Of a stretch of DNA of 64,000 nt, positions 54,624-64,000 are shown piece by piece. Within the stretch, counting starts at the first letter, position 1. Each line of letters starts with the position of its first letter. Source of the DNA: Plantago ovata (lineage: Eukaryota; Streptophyta; Magnoliopsida; Lamiales; Plantaginaceae); contig CM051456.1 of NCBI GenBank assembly GCA_028274465.1, positions 100,725,348 through 100,789,347 of the forward strand, in the 5' to 3' direction. The position numbers and the translations under genes are program-made. The notes beneath the pieces are model-generated. The model was given only the letters and a program-made list of their open reading frames with translations. It was not told the DNA's origin and did no database searches.

Positions 54624-57437
54624 TCACTCGCCGAACCGTGTAGAAACGATAAGGTGCATTGTGAACAAGGGGAGTCTCCTCGGACGATTGTCCGGGGTTG
54701 GGTTCTCCAATGGCAACCCTTGAAGTGAACTTGGCTGACAGAGTGTAGCATTCCATGCTTCTCGTATGTCTCCTACTTTTTGTCCGATTCCCAAAGGAGT
54801 AGGGAATTTCAGCTTGTTGTGGACCGTGGACACTACGGCTCGGAATTGAGAGAGAGCAGGCCGGCCTAAGACTGCGAAATAATCAAATGGCATATCGACC
54901 ACCACAAAAGGAACTTGTTGGGTTACCCTTCTAGGAGCGCTACCCATTGACACCGTGAGGTTGATCATTCCGAGCGGCATGACAGGTTGTCCTCCGAATC
55001 CTACCAATGCGCTCCTCACTTCTCTGAGCCCTTCCCTTGGGTTCATGTGCATCCTTTTCAAGGTTCCGGTGAAGATCAAGTTTGCCGAGCATCCAGTATC
55101 GACGAGGATTCTACCCAACTTGTAGGATTGAACATCCAAGGACACTACAAGTGGGACGCAAGGATCATAGATATTGCCTCCTCCAGCATGCTTCAGAGGA
55201 ATCTCGCTATCATCAAAAGAGATAACGTTGGTTCCCGGTCGCGCGGCTTGAGCGTACTTCACATCTCGAACCCTAAGGTTGTCCGCCGTAATCTCCCTTT
55301 GATTACGAGTGTCGCCGCCGGCGGGTCCTCCCGCAATTGTGAGAGTGCGGATGCTTCCATTTACAGGGCGGTTCTCATAATTGTTGTAATTATGGATGTC
55401 GTCATCCTGAGGGTTTCCTTGGTAAGGGTGCTCGCTCTCAGTTTGAGGAGGTGGGGGCAGGAGTGCCAGGGGTTCCTCCTTCCGGATGTAGTTAACCAGT
55501 TGGCCGTTACGTATCATCCTCTCAATTTCGTTCTTGAGCTCGACACACTCATCGGAGGTGTGCCCTTTCCCCTTGTGAAACTTGCAAAATTTTTCCGAGT
55601 TCTTGTTCCTTTGGTTTTCCTTAATCGGGGGTGGCCACGAGACGTCTAGCTTCCTCGAGACTATATAGTTCAAGATGTCGGATCTTGGCCTATTCAAGTC
55701 TGTGTAGTTGCTATATCGTCTTGGAGGCGACCTTCTGGGAGGAGACCTCCTGTCTCTGAAATCATTTCTTGAGTTGCCCTCCTTGATCAACCCGAATTTT
55801 TGCTCTTTCCTCTGCTTCCCGGGATTTTGTGGGCGAGGAGGGTACTCTTTCTCTTTTTCTTTTTCTTTCCCTTTTTCCTTGGGAAGATTGGTTCTCACTG
55901 TGACCGTTCTTCGGAATTCCTCGGCTTCGAGGAAGTCCTTGCAAACTTTGGCAAGTTGTGCTTCATTCTCTATACACGATGCTGAGAGTACATCTTGGAA
56001 TCTGATGTTGGTAGTGTTACCATACAAGTATTCCTTCCTCTCATTGATCGAGTGATCCTCGACTTGGAGGGCTGCTTCATGAAAGCGATTGATGAAGTCC
56101 CTCAAGTCTTCGTTGTTTCTCTGGACAATTTCGGCCAAGTACCTCACCCGTCTCTTGGCGTTCATCACTTTCTCGAAACGCTTAGAGAACTCCTTACAGA
56201 GGTCTCTATATGATTTGATAGATCGGTGAGGGAGGCGCGACCACCATTTCATTGCTTCCCCGGAAAGGTTAGCCGGGAAGAGGAGTGCTTTAGTCCTTGA
56301 GTCATGACCGTAAGCATCCATTTTGGTGCCAAATATTACCAAGTAGTCCTTTGGACAACTTGTTCCATCATAGCTTTCGAAGGTGGGAAAGCCTCTTTCA
56401 ATCTTGGCTTGGTGGTTCCTGATCTCATCGCACAAAGGGCTCGAATCTTGGTCTTGCTCTCTCTCTTGGACAGTTCCACGAAGAGTCTCTATCTGAGCAT
56501 CGAGTGCGGATTTCCTCGCGTTGAGTTCCTCCAGAGTGAGCCTCCTCCCCGTGATCGGATCGACCAGAGGGGTTACCTCAGCTACTGTTCTCAACGCTTG
56601 ATTCTCTTCCACTGCCTCTTGTTGGTTTTGAGGAGTTACTTGGTTGGGGGTAACTTGATTGGGGAGAGCGGGTGGTGTAGCGACCACCTGAGCCCTATTT
56701 TCTTGTTGCGCTACATTTTGCAATGATGCCCTTATTCTTCTATCAATCAGGTCTCTCAAATCATCCGGGGCACCTTGTGGTCCTAACCTCGATTGGATTC
56801 TTGATGGTCCGAGTCGAGATTGGATCGGCCTGGTGTTGGCTCTTGAATGTGCTTCATCTTGGGCAACAGGTGCTCTTCCTTGAGATTGGCGAGGAGCGAC
56901 CAATGTAGCCCGAGGTTGCTCTTGCACCGGTGCTTGTGGCTCTACTGGAGCTTGCATCTCGGTATTAACCCTAATAGCCTCATTACCTCCGACATATCCT
57001 TGTAAAGTAAGAAGGAATAGACCGTATTGAGCTTCGCCCATCCCGAAATCTGATGGTCGGACGACACGTCCATCAGGAAGGGTGAAGGTCAATGCGGCCG
57101 GTTGAGGAGGATTCACTGCCACGGGCGGTTGGTTGATTGCTACCGGATGAGGCTGCCCCCTAGACTCGGCGTTGTTCGCGACTCTCAACGCTCCATAGGC
57201 GTTTCCTACCGGGACTCCTTGCGAGTTATTTTCCCCGGATGTCTCATTTTGGGAGTGAGTGACATTAGTAAATGCCCCCTCCGTGTAATCCCGGTTCCTT
57301 GCAACATTGTTATTTCTTGGCTCCCTCGGAACACCCTCCGTTCCTCCTCCGCGACCGTTATTAGAGGGACGGCCTCTAGGTCGAGGAGGATTTACGGGTG
57401 GTGCATTAGCAAGACGGTTGCTTCTTCTGGGAGGCAT
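54624..57437 (-). CDS. gag: Tat gag-protease polyprotein
   Basis: 937 codons, open. Start MPPRRSNRLANAPP. Residues 1-330 are Gln/Pro/Arg/Asn-rich and disordered. Retrotrans_gag spans about 345-500 (FPTFESYDGTSCPKDYL, then GEAMKWWSRLP, then LCKEFSKRF, then DLRDFINRFHEAA). A basic Lys/Glu and Arg/Ser tract follows, then a zinc-knuckle-like FCKFHKGKGHTSDECVELK (about 615). The retropepsin domain has ILVDTGCSANLIF (about 790) and FAVLGRPALSQF (about 865). It ends before RT at a stop at 54624, where full elements read on. Particle formation and processing are its normal roles. It is intact although the rest of pol is ruined. Confidence 0.88.
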   Translation of the reverse strand: MPPRRSNRLANAPPVNPPRPRGRPSNNGRGGGTEGVPREPRNNNVARNRDYTEGAFTNVTHSQNETSGENNSQGVPVGNAYGALRVANNAESRGQPHPVAINQPPVAVNPPQPAALTFTLPDGRVVRPSDFGMGEAQYGLFLLTLQGYVGGNEAIRVNTEMQAPVEPQAPVQEQPRATLVAPRQSQGRAPVAQDEAHSRANTRPIQSRLGPSRIQSRLGPQGAPDDLRDLIDRRIRASLQNVAQQENRAQVVATPPALPNQVTPNQVTPQNQQEAVEENQALRTVAEVTPLVDPITGRRLTLEELNARKSALDAQIETLRGTVQEREQDQDSSPLCDEIRNHQAKIERGFPTFESYDGTSCPKDYLVIFGTKMDAYGHDSRTKALLFPANLSGEAMKWWSRLPHRSIKSYRDLCKEFSKRFEKVMNAKRRVRYLAEIVQRNNEDLRDFINRFHEAALQVEDHSINERKEYLYGNTTNIRFQDVLSASCIENEAQLAKVCKDFLEAEEFRRTVTVRTNLPKEKGKEKEKEKEYPPRPQNPGKQRKEQKFGLIKEGNSRNDFRDRRSPPRRSPPRRYSNYTDLNRPRSDILNYIVSRKLDVSWPPPIKENQRNKNSEKFCKFHKGKGHTSDECVELKNEIERMIRNGQLVNYIRKEEPLALLPPPPQTESEHPYQGNPQDDDIHNYNNYENRPVNGSIRTLTIAGGPAGGDTRNQREITADNLRVRDVKYAQAARPGTNVISFDDSEIPLKHAGGGNIYDPCVPLVVSLDVQSYKLGRILVDTGCSANLIFTGTLKRMHMNPREGLREVRSALVGFGGQPVMPLGMINLTVSMGSAPRRVTQQVPFVVVDMPFDYFAVLGRPALSQFRAVVSTVHNKLKFPTPLGIGQKVGDIREAWNATLCQPSSLQGLPLENPTPDNRPRRLPLFTMHLIVSTRFGE

Positions 57438-57504
57438 ATTCGTGAAGTGTCACGAGGAGGAAGGTGGCTCGACCAGTAGGGCAAGGAATGACCTTTTGTG
57501 TCGA

Positions 57505-57522
57505 TTCCCTCAGACGGCGCCA
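57505..57522 (-). other. Primer-binding site of the Tat element
   Basis: TGGCGCCGTCTGAGGGAA on the minus strand, 2 bp from the LTR. I leave the tRNA identity open. The leader to the gag ATG is about 70 bp. Confidence 0.8.
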
Positions 57523-57524
57523 AA

Positions 57525-58317
57525 TGTTGAAGGGTAATTCGTATTTCTTTCTAAGTTCGCAATGAGTCGCTATTCTAAGTCTTTCTAGTTCTTCTTCTTG
57601 TAGTGTCCCTCTAAGGTAGGAAATGAGCCTTCTTGTAGCTTCCTCGTACCTGAAATAGACTAGAGGGGGGGTTAGTGTCTCTTGCCCGGTCTGTAAGGTA
57701 TCAGACCGGAGAGGCGACTTTACGAGTAGGGAGTTGTGAGGCTTCCCTAGTATGAGTAGTGAAAGTGGTGCTCGTGTGGTGTCATTAATGCTTACTGTTG
57801 GAGAGTAAATGAGGGCCTTTATACTTGAGACCCTTCATCTTCAGGTCATGTAGGATCACGCCACGTGTACGGCCAGGATTGAGGCCTTCCTCGGCCCAGG
57901 CCCATTAAGGAGGTCCGTGGGCCTTGGCCCAGGAGAGCAGCCATGGCTGGTCGCTCTGTGGTCCTCGTGCCTTCCTTGTGCGTGGGTGATGCAAGTAGTG
58001 TCCTGCTCAGTTTCTGTTAAGGAGCGTTACCTTGACGTAAGGTCTCCTCGAGCCCGAGAGAGATGCTCCTCGAGCCCACTGGCAGCTTTGTCCTTGAGAG
58101 GAGCTTATTTTGAGGGTTGTCCTCCCAGTGATGGTCGGACCCTATGTTGGTCGATCCACACCTTAGTGACATACTTGGGTGTGGTTGTGCCCCTTGAGGG
58201 ACGGCCTATGATGCTTTGTCGCGCTCTTAGACCGCTCCAGTTCGTACATGCGGACTGGACATACTTCAACCCTAACACAAATAGTCTCTGAGGCTAGGCA
58301 GACTACAGGAACCAACA
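57525..58317 (-). repeat. 5' LTR of the Tat element
   Basis: 793 bp. Sense strand starts TGTTGGTTCC and ends CCCTTCAACA. A TATA-like TATAAAGG is on the minus strand at 57823-57816. No coding sequence. The TSD cannot be checked, as the 3' end is missing. Confidence 0.85.
57816..57823 (-). promoter_or_regulatory. TATA-like box in the Tat LTR
   Basis: TATAAAGG, preceded by CTCAAG on the minus strand, about 495 bp into the LTR. Confidence 0.45.
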
Positions 58318-58390
58318 GAATTTCACCATTTCAATTAATACACGGGCTTAAATTTTCTTGAGATGCCAACGGCCTGAGAGATGATTGTGA

Positions 58391-58919
58391 TCAATCATAG
58401 CCATTTTGTTCCAACACATCACTCCAACCAGACATGTACTCACCGTCATACAGAGCGAAGTAGTCTCCAACCGTGTCTAAAGCCTCAAACATTCCAGCTG
58501 ACCTCCCAAAACCTGTTGGCAGGTCAACAACCCCATGAACCTCGGTCTTCAAATTAAAATAGACTATGCCGCACAAGGATCTATATTCGTCCTGTATAGT
58601 CCAATGAAGATCCCGTTCGCAAACTTCCCCGAATGATGAATGTAAAAGCCACCTTCTTCCATAAAGTTGGTTATTGTTTTCCACGAATTGGTTCTCAAAC
58701 TATACTGTACGAAGTCGTGTGGTTTGCAGTAGTGCCTCATCAAAACCTTATAATCGTTATCCACAAAACCAAACTCCCAACCGCCCCTACCGTGTGTTGG
58801 AAAGAGAAGCCTGGACTTTTGGTAGCCGGATTCCACAAGAAAATTCCAATGCATAGATTTATCATGCAACAGAGTCCATTAGAATAACCCACAAAGCGAA
58901 AACCATCAGTTTTCATTGG
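58391..58919 (-). pseudogene. F-box-associated (FBA) domain gene fragment
   Basis: Three overlapping frames on the minus strand together read like the FBA interaction domain of plant F-box proteins: GYSNGLCCMI and FLWNPATKSPGF (58895-58800); GWEFGFVDNDYKVLM and YSLRTNSWKTI (58790-58660); CGIVYFNLKTEVHGVVDLP (58570-58510), ending at a stop at 58391. Frame changes near 58795 and 58620 make it a pseudogene. The N-terminal F-box, beyond 58919, is cut off by copia-2. F-box proteins recruit substrates to SCF ubiquitin ligases. It is the only low-copy host gene seen. 58318-58390, between it and the Tat LTR, shows nothing. Confidence 0.75.
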
Positions 58920-60614
58920 TGTTAGGAAGCTTGTAATTTTGATGAGCAATTAACCATGCTAAATTAAGAACAGTCCAGTAACTAGTACTCTTAAGGTCCA
59001 TAGGAATTTAGAATTTTAAGGACATTGTAAAAGAGGAACGTTTGCTGATGACTTAGTTAGGTATTAGATAAGTTATTTCTTTTGTGTATGACGTATTTTA
59101 TTTTCTGAGAAGAAAATATCTTATTGACACAATTGCGTATGATGTATTTTATTTTCTGAAAAGAAAATATCTTATTGATTCTTAGCTTTAATGAATCTTA
59201 TTTTCTGAAAAGAAAATGACCTATTGAAGCATTTGCTGAAGATATATTTTGTTTATTACAAACAAATTATTGAAGCAAATAAGAAACCGGTCAGATTCTT
59301 GAAGACTTTTGAAGATCTGAAGAATTGAAGACGTGAAGACTTGAAGACTTGAAGATTGTTGAAGACTGGTAAGGCACGTGTTTTCTCAGAAAGTGGAATG
59401 TTCAGCAACAGCATTGCATAAATGAAAATCTGAAAGACAGAGTAAGTTGTGCTTGCTGAAACTGAGACTGAACACTTGCTGATGAACATATGTGACCTCT
59501 TGCTGAATGTACGAGATTTTGCGCTCCAATGTTACTGTTTGAATTTATTCAAATGTGCATTTAATGCAAAGCTTACACGCAAAGGACATGAAGACTAGAA
59601 GACAAACACAGTCGCTGCTGAAAGTACAAAAGCAAGATAGTGACATGTTAAGGAACAAAAGCCTTAGGATTTGAAATTCAAACGGAACCTTACTTGCACT
59701 ATAAATAGAGGTCATCTGGAAAAGAGCTGAAGTGTGTCAACAACGTGATCAAACTCTCACTTGTGCTTAAAAACTCACAAACCTTCAATCACTCTTACTT
59801 CCATTGATCCGTTCCAAGACTGAAAGCTTGAAAAAGCTACTTGTGAAGAAGTAGAACAAACTCGGCTAAGAAATTAGTTTAGTATTCTTTCTTTCGAACA
59901 AGAACAAGTCTTGACACCAGAAACAATCAAACTTGTTTACTACAAAGTATTCCAAGTTGTGTTTCTTAGATTACTTGTTGTAACTGAATAAGTTATAATT
60001 AAGTCATCTCACCCCAAAACTCTCTAACTGAAAATACACCCTTTCAGGCGTGATATTCAGGGGGAACTTAATCGAGCATAGTCTTGCTGATTAAAAGTAC
60101 CAAGTTTGGTGGAGAACAAGGTTAAGTTCTCTAGTTTAGGTTGGAGACAAAGCAAGTGCGCTTTGGTTTCTGTTGAATCGCTTTAGATAGGAGATTGTAA
60201 GGAACCTCAATCATATCTTAGTGGATTCAGTCCTAGAAAGGACAAAGTGGATTAGTTGAGAGATTACGCCACTCTCAGATACCACTATAAAAGCGTTTGT
60301 GTGATTTACTTACTGCATTTAGCTTTCAGCAAATTATATCAGTTTGTACACAGTCACTCACTTCACTTGCTGAAAACTCTTTACTTGCTGAAAGAGCACT
60401 TATCGTTTCAAAGACTTCCGCTCTCTGATTTTAAGTATCAGCAAACCAAGCTACTGGAAAGTAACTTACGCTTTCTGAGAAGTTAAGTATCAGCAACCTC
60501 ATTACTGAAAAGTAATAAGTACTTGCTGAGAAAGTTTTTAAACGACGAAAGTTTGAAAAGACTATTCACCCCCCCCCCTCTCTAGTCTTTTCTTGTTGTT
60601 TAAAGGGACCAACA
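58920..60614 (+). repeat. 5' LTR of copia-2
   Basis: 1695 bp, TGTTAGG...CCAACA. Longer than the copia-1 LTR, mainly through a third copy of the U3 tandem unit. TATA at 59700-59708. Confidence 0.95.
59087..59230 (+). repeat. Three-copy U3 tandem repeat of copia-2
   Basis: Units at 59087, 59138 and 59189, the same hairpin-bearing unit as 2441-2540. The last is shorter. Confidence 0.82.
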
Positions 60615-60616
60615 AG

Positions 60617-60631
60617 TGGTATCAGAGCAGG
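60617..60631 (+). other. Primer-binding site, initiator tRNA-Met (copia-2)
   Basis: TGGTATCAGAGCAGG, 2 bp after the LTR, identical to copia-1. Confidence 0.9.
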
Positions 60632-60727
60632 AGGTTCTTTAGCCTTCTGCACTGAACCTAGATCCCCTTAAGTGCTTTCCGTAAATCACTCTCACTTGAT
60701 CAGTTTGGTAGTGCTTTTGCTGGCAGG

Positions 60728-63091
60728 ATATCTTTAGGAGATGCTCCCTTGCTGAAGCTGGAAAATTACGAGAAATGGCGAAACAACATGATGCTACATC
60801 TTGAGGCCATTAGTGATGAGATGGTAACCGTCATTAATGATGGACCTATCAAGATCACTAAGATTGAAAGGAGTTTCCCTCACAAGACCACTGAAGCTGG
60901 GAAGGAAACCATCCTTGGCGAACCATCAGATACTGTTTTGCCAAAACTAAGAGAGGAATGGACTTCTGACGAAGCTAATAGATTCCGTCTTGATGGCCAA
61001 GCAAGAAACATCATCATCAGATCAACTCCGGATACCATACAGTGCAAACTGTGGGGTGCTAAGACTGCAAAGGAAGCTTAGAAAATGGTTCAAGATCTTT
61101 GTGCTGGATCTGACAAGACCAAGGAAAACAAACTTGAAGTACTCAAATTAAAGTTTCAAAACTTTAAGCAAGGTGCTAACGAGTCACTGGAAGACTTGGA
61201 CTTCAGATTCACAACTCTTGTTAGTGAAATGGCAGCGCTGGGTGTTGGAAATCTTTATTCAGATTCTGAGAAAGTGAAAACTATCATCAGAAGTTTGAAT
61301 CAAGAATGGATCCACACTCAGAATTTCTATTATAATCAAGGAATGCCTGACATTACACCAACAGACTTGTTCTCTCATCTTGCTACTGTCAATTATGAGA
61401 CAAAGCAAAGAGAAAATGTGTTTGCTGAAAAATCGCAAAACATTGCTCTTACTGCAAAGCCGTCATCTTCTGAAAAGAAGAATGATAAAGAGCCTGCTGA
61501 TGAAAATGCTTTAGCTGTTAAAAACATGAAGAAGTTCATCAGTAAGGAACTTGAAAGGCGAAAGGCAAAAGAGAAGCTGAAAAAGCATCTTGGTAACAAC
61601 TACCATAAGTACAAGAATGATACTAGCTCGCTGAACAAGCAAGCTCAGCAAGCTACATCATCAGAAGAACCAGCAGTTGGAAATGATCTATGTTTTTACT
61701 GCAAAAAGCCTGGACACTTCAAAGCTAATTGTCCTTTGCTGAAAGGCAAATCTGCTGAAAAGAAGAAGAAGTTCAAAAGAGCTTTTATTGCTGAAGAAAA
61801 GAAGAAGCTTCAAGCAAAAATCGATGCATTGTGTATTGATACAAGCTCCGAAGACAGTGAGGATGAAAGTTCAGACACCGACAATGAAGAAGCCACTCTA
61901 GACGTGGAGATTGGCAAAGAAGTGTGTGGAATAGCTATGGAAGCTTATCCAGATGTGTCGAACTACGAATTCTGCGTCATGGCCAGTCAGGTAAATAACT
62001 CTACCTCTGACTCAGAATCAGAAAGTGAAGACGAGATTGACCTTGACAAGATTCAAAGAGAAATCGAAAGATTTGAGAAAACTCTCAACAATCAGCAAGA
62101 GAAACTTCAACTTGCTGAAACTCTGACCAAGCAAACTACTGAAAAGTATGTTTTGCTGAAGGAAGAGACAGAAGAAAAGGATGCTGAAATAAGGCGTCTT
62201 AAGAAGTTGATTGCTGAGGCTGCAGAGAAAAATTCTCAAATGGCATTAGAATTGGAAGAGTATCAGTCCTCAATTCTAAAGTTACTTGCTGAAATCCAAG
62301 AGATGAAAAAGATGAAAATCAATTTCAAATCCTATGTGGAAGCAAGTAATACGCTGACTGAACTAAACTCTTACTTGAGAGATCCATCTCAGAAAGAAGG
62401 TTTAGGAGCAACGTGTGAAGGTGATAACGTAGAAATCTCGAGAAAAGATAAATCACCAATCTCCTTTGTACGTGCTACTGATAGTAGTCCACCAGTGATC
62501 TATCAGTTTGGTCAAACTAAGGTTGCTGAAACATGCAATCAAGTACCTATGACCATAAAGCCCGCTGTTGCTACTCAAAGTAACAAGACTTTAAAAGGAA
62601 AACAGGTTGCTGAAAAGCAAACTGGAAAGAAAAAGAATGCCGCGAAGCATTCCGCCAAACAAGTTGTTGAAAAGCAAGTTGTTAAGACTAAAGGCAAGAT
62701 TACTAAAAGTAATCAGAAGTCCTTTGCTAACAAACCTGAATCAAGTAAGGTTGCTGAAGCTAAAGCTCAGCATTCTTCGAAAAGTGGACTAGGTTTCAAA
62801 ACCAAGCAAAGTCAACTCTTTCATGAGTATAAGCAAAGTCAGCAAAGATACTTCAAAGAGATGAAGAAATCCAAGCCTAAGAGTTCTGAAAAGACTCCCA
62901 ATGCTAGGACTAGAAGGAACCTTGCTAGAAAAGAACTTACTGAAAAGTATGTTCACCAAAAAGGTCAACAGAGCAAGACACCACATCAGAAAGTGGATTT
63001 GACCAGCACGAGTCAAAAGTCTTTCAGCTCAAATCCTCCTAGTTCCTCAGCAAGTAGAAAACAAGTCAAAGTTGAAAAACTTCAGACTTGA
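60728..63091 (+). pseudogene. gag: Copia-2 gag, start codon lost
   Basis: Aligns to copia-1 gag throughout. The start ATG is ATA (60728-60730). A TAG at 61079 replaces a Trp codon (TGG in copia-1). From 61085 the frame is open for 668 codons: zinc knuckle CFYCKKPGHFKANC (about 61690-61731), acidic run, coiled coil, Lys-rich tail. It stops at a TGA (63089-63091) where copia-1 has TGG, exactly at the candidate intron donor. Where copia-1 has nonsense codons, copia-2 has sense ones, so the two copies decayed separately. Confidence 0.87.
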
Positions 63092-63171
63092 GTTTCCACT
63101 GGACGCATTCTTGAACATGTTAATGGACATCCATCATTGGATAATTAACTTGTTTGCTCTTGATTGTGCAG
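63092..63171 (+). other. Candidate 80-bp intron or frameshift zone, copia-2
   Basis: Same length and same GTTTCC start and TTGATTGTGCAG end as 6397-6476. One interior substitution (CATCC for TATC-type word) is visible. Confidence 0.4.
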
Positions 63172-64000
63172 ACTGCAGCCACGGAGACAAACGATGCAAT
63201 CTGGCAATTTGATAGTGGTTGTGGAAAGCACATGACGGGCAACAAGAATAACCTTATAAACTATAGACGGTGGTCTAAAGGTCCAACAATAAGGTTTGCT
63301 GGTGGAGGCTCCGGATCTACAAAAGGCTATGGTGATGTGAAGTTGGGATGCATAACCATTTCTGGAGTTCTTTATGTCAAAAATCTTAAGTTTAACATTT
63401 TCAGCATGAGTCAATTTGCTGACAAAGGATACTTCATCGAAATTAAAAGTGATGAATGTAAACTTATAGATTTTGAGACTAAAAAGGTTATAATGATTGC
63501 AAGAAGATCAGGAGGCTTGTACACCGTTGATTGGTCTTCAGCAAACGTTGAAAAATGCCTTGTCTCAGATCATGATTGCCTTGCTGAAAAAGCATGGTTA
63601 TGGCATAAACAAACAAGTCATCTAAACTTCAAGACGCTGAATAAGCTGTCTAAAAAGGCACTTGTAGTTGGATTACCTAGGGTTACTTTTAAGAAGGATG
63701 GTGTTTGCAATGCATGTCAGCAAGGAAAGCAAACCAAATCTTCTTTCAAGAACAAGGCAGTACCGTCAACTACAAAACCTTTACAACTCTTACACATGGA
63801 CTTGTAAGAAGTATGGTCTAGTCGTGGTAGATGACTATTCATGATTCACTTGGGTAGTATTCATCAAGCACAAATCTGAAACCAAGACTGAAATACCTAA
63901 CTTGCTGAATAAGCTTGAAGTCATGAAAAATGACAAGGTAAAAGTCATAAGGACAGACCATGGTACTGAGTTTGTAAACCAGTACATAACTGAATATTGT
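63172..64000 (+). pseudogene. pol: Copia-2 pol start: protease and integrase, partial
   Basis: Protease motif WQFDSGCGKHMTGN and the integrase HHCC (WHKQTSHLN ... CNACQQGK) match copia-1. A 29-bp deletion after HMDL (near 63806) shifts the frame, and a TGA (63842) stands in the restored frame where copia-1 has AGA. The core continues (RTDHGTEF, about 63950) to the window end. Confidence 0.88.

Larger units (their letters stand above)
50926..58317 (-). mobile_element. Tat-lineage Ty3/gypsy element, decayed, 3' end missing
   Basis: From right to left: LTR (57525-58317), PBS, gag-protease, RT-RNase H, a second RNase H domain, integrase. The 3' LTR lies beyond the gap. The extra RNase H between the first one and integrase, the long gag-protease with the FCKFHKGKGHTSDEC motif and the protease DTGCSANLIF place it in the Tat (Retand/Ogre) group. 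Gag-protease is intact; everything after it is frameshifted many times. Confidence 0.9.
58920..64000 (+). mobile_element. Copia-2: 5' half of a second element of the copia-1 family
   Basis: 5' LTR, PBS, gag, gag-pol junction and protease-integrase start, running off the window. Gag is more than 95% identical to copia-1 gag by eye. Candidate left TSD ATTGG (58915-58919). Lost gag start, two nonsense codons and a 29-bp deletion make this copy defective. Confidence 0.92.

Overview
The window is plant nuclear repeat DNA, most likely from a eudicot with a large genome. It holds no bacterial or organellar operons. Almost every coding stretch belongs to an LTR retrotransposon: TG...CA termini, 5-bp target-site duplications (TSDs), tRNA primer-binding sites, polypurine tracts, gag and pol domains. 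The only low-copy host gene seen is a broken fragment of an F-box-associated gene at 58391-58919. The sequence is a scaffold of three contigs (A 1-34934, B 35035-50825, C 50926-64000) joined by two gaps of exactly 100 N.

Layout. 1-2272 is the internal 3' part of an Athila-type Ty3/gypsy element (Athila-H) with an extra ORF at 473-1450. Inserted in it, with TSD ACTAG, is a Sirevirus-like Ty1/copia element (copia-1, 2273-34702, about 15.6 kb without its own insertions). Copia-1 carries gag, pol and a very long third ORF (ORF3). It is interrupted twice. A minus-strand gag-only Tekay-like element (TR-GAG, 7539-14941, TSD ACAAA) sits in the integrase. A nearly complete Athila element (Athila-N, 19619-28988, TSD ATAAC) sits in ORF3. 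Contig B holds ORF3 of a second, diverged copia element (copia-3, 35035-42041), which is split by a solo LTR (38207-40292, TSD TCAAG) and then by the 3' LTR and 3' region of Athila-H on the minus strand (42042-44635). The rest of contig B (44393-50825) is a near-identical reverse complement of 28518-34934. Contig C holds a decayed Tat-lineage gypsy element on the minus strand (50926-58317), the F-box fragment, and the first 5.1 kb of a third copia copy (copia-2, 58920-64000).

The inverted arms look like one locus assembled twice. If contig B is reverse-complemented, its end overlaps the end of contig A and the sequence runs from copia-1 into the rest of Athila-H and on into copia-3. That gives a four-level nest: copia-3 contains Athila-H, which contains copia-1, which contains TR-GAG and Athila-N.

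The most interesting signals lie in the copia family. (1) Eight consecutive hairpins between pol and ORF3 (17272-17635) have variable, compensating stems and a constant 7-nt loop, ACRGGHA. (2) Three short GT-AG segments in ORF3 look like introns; each is a multiple of three, free of stops and conserved in length between two diverged copies, so they resemble exitrons. (3) A conserved 80-bp intron-like segment sits at the gag-pol junction. (4) The heptamer TTGCTGA is strikingly over-represented across the element on both strands. Both Athila elements also carry repeated hairpin-plus-polypurine modules and clusters of short GC-rich palindromes. The elements are mostly defective, with nonsense and frameshift mutations; the Athila-N pol ORF (983 aa) is the best preserved.
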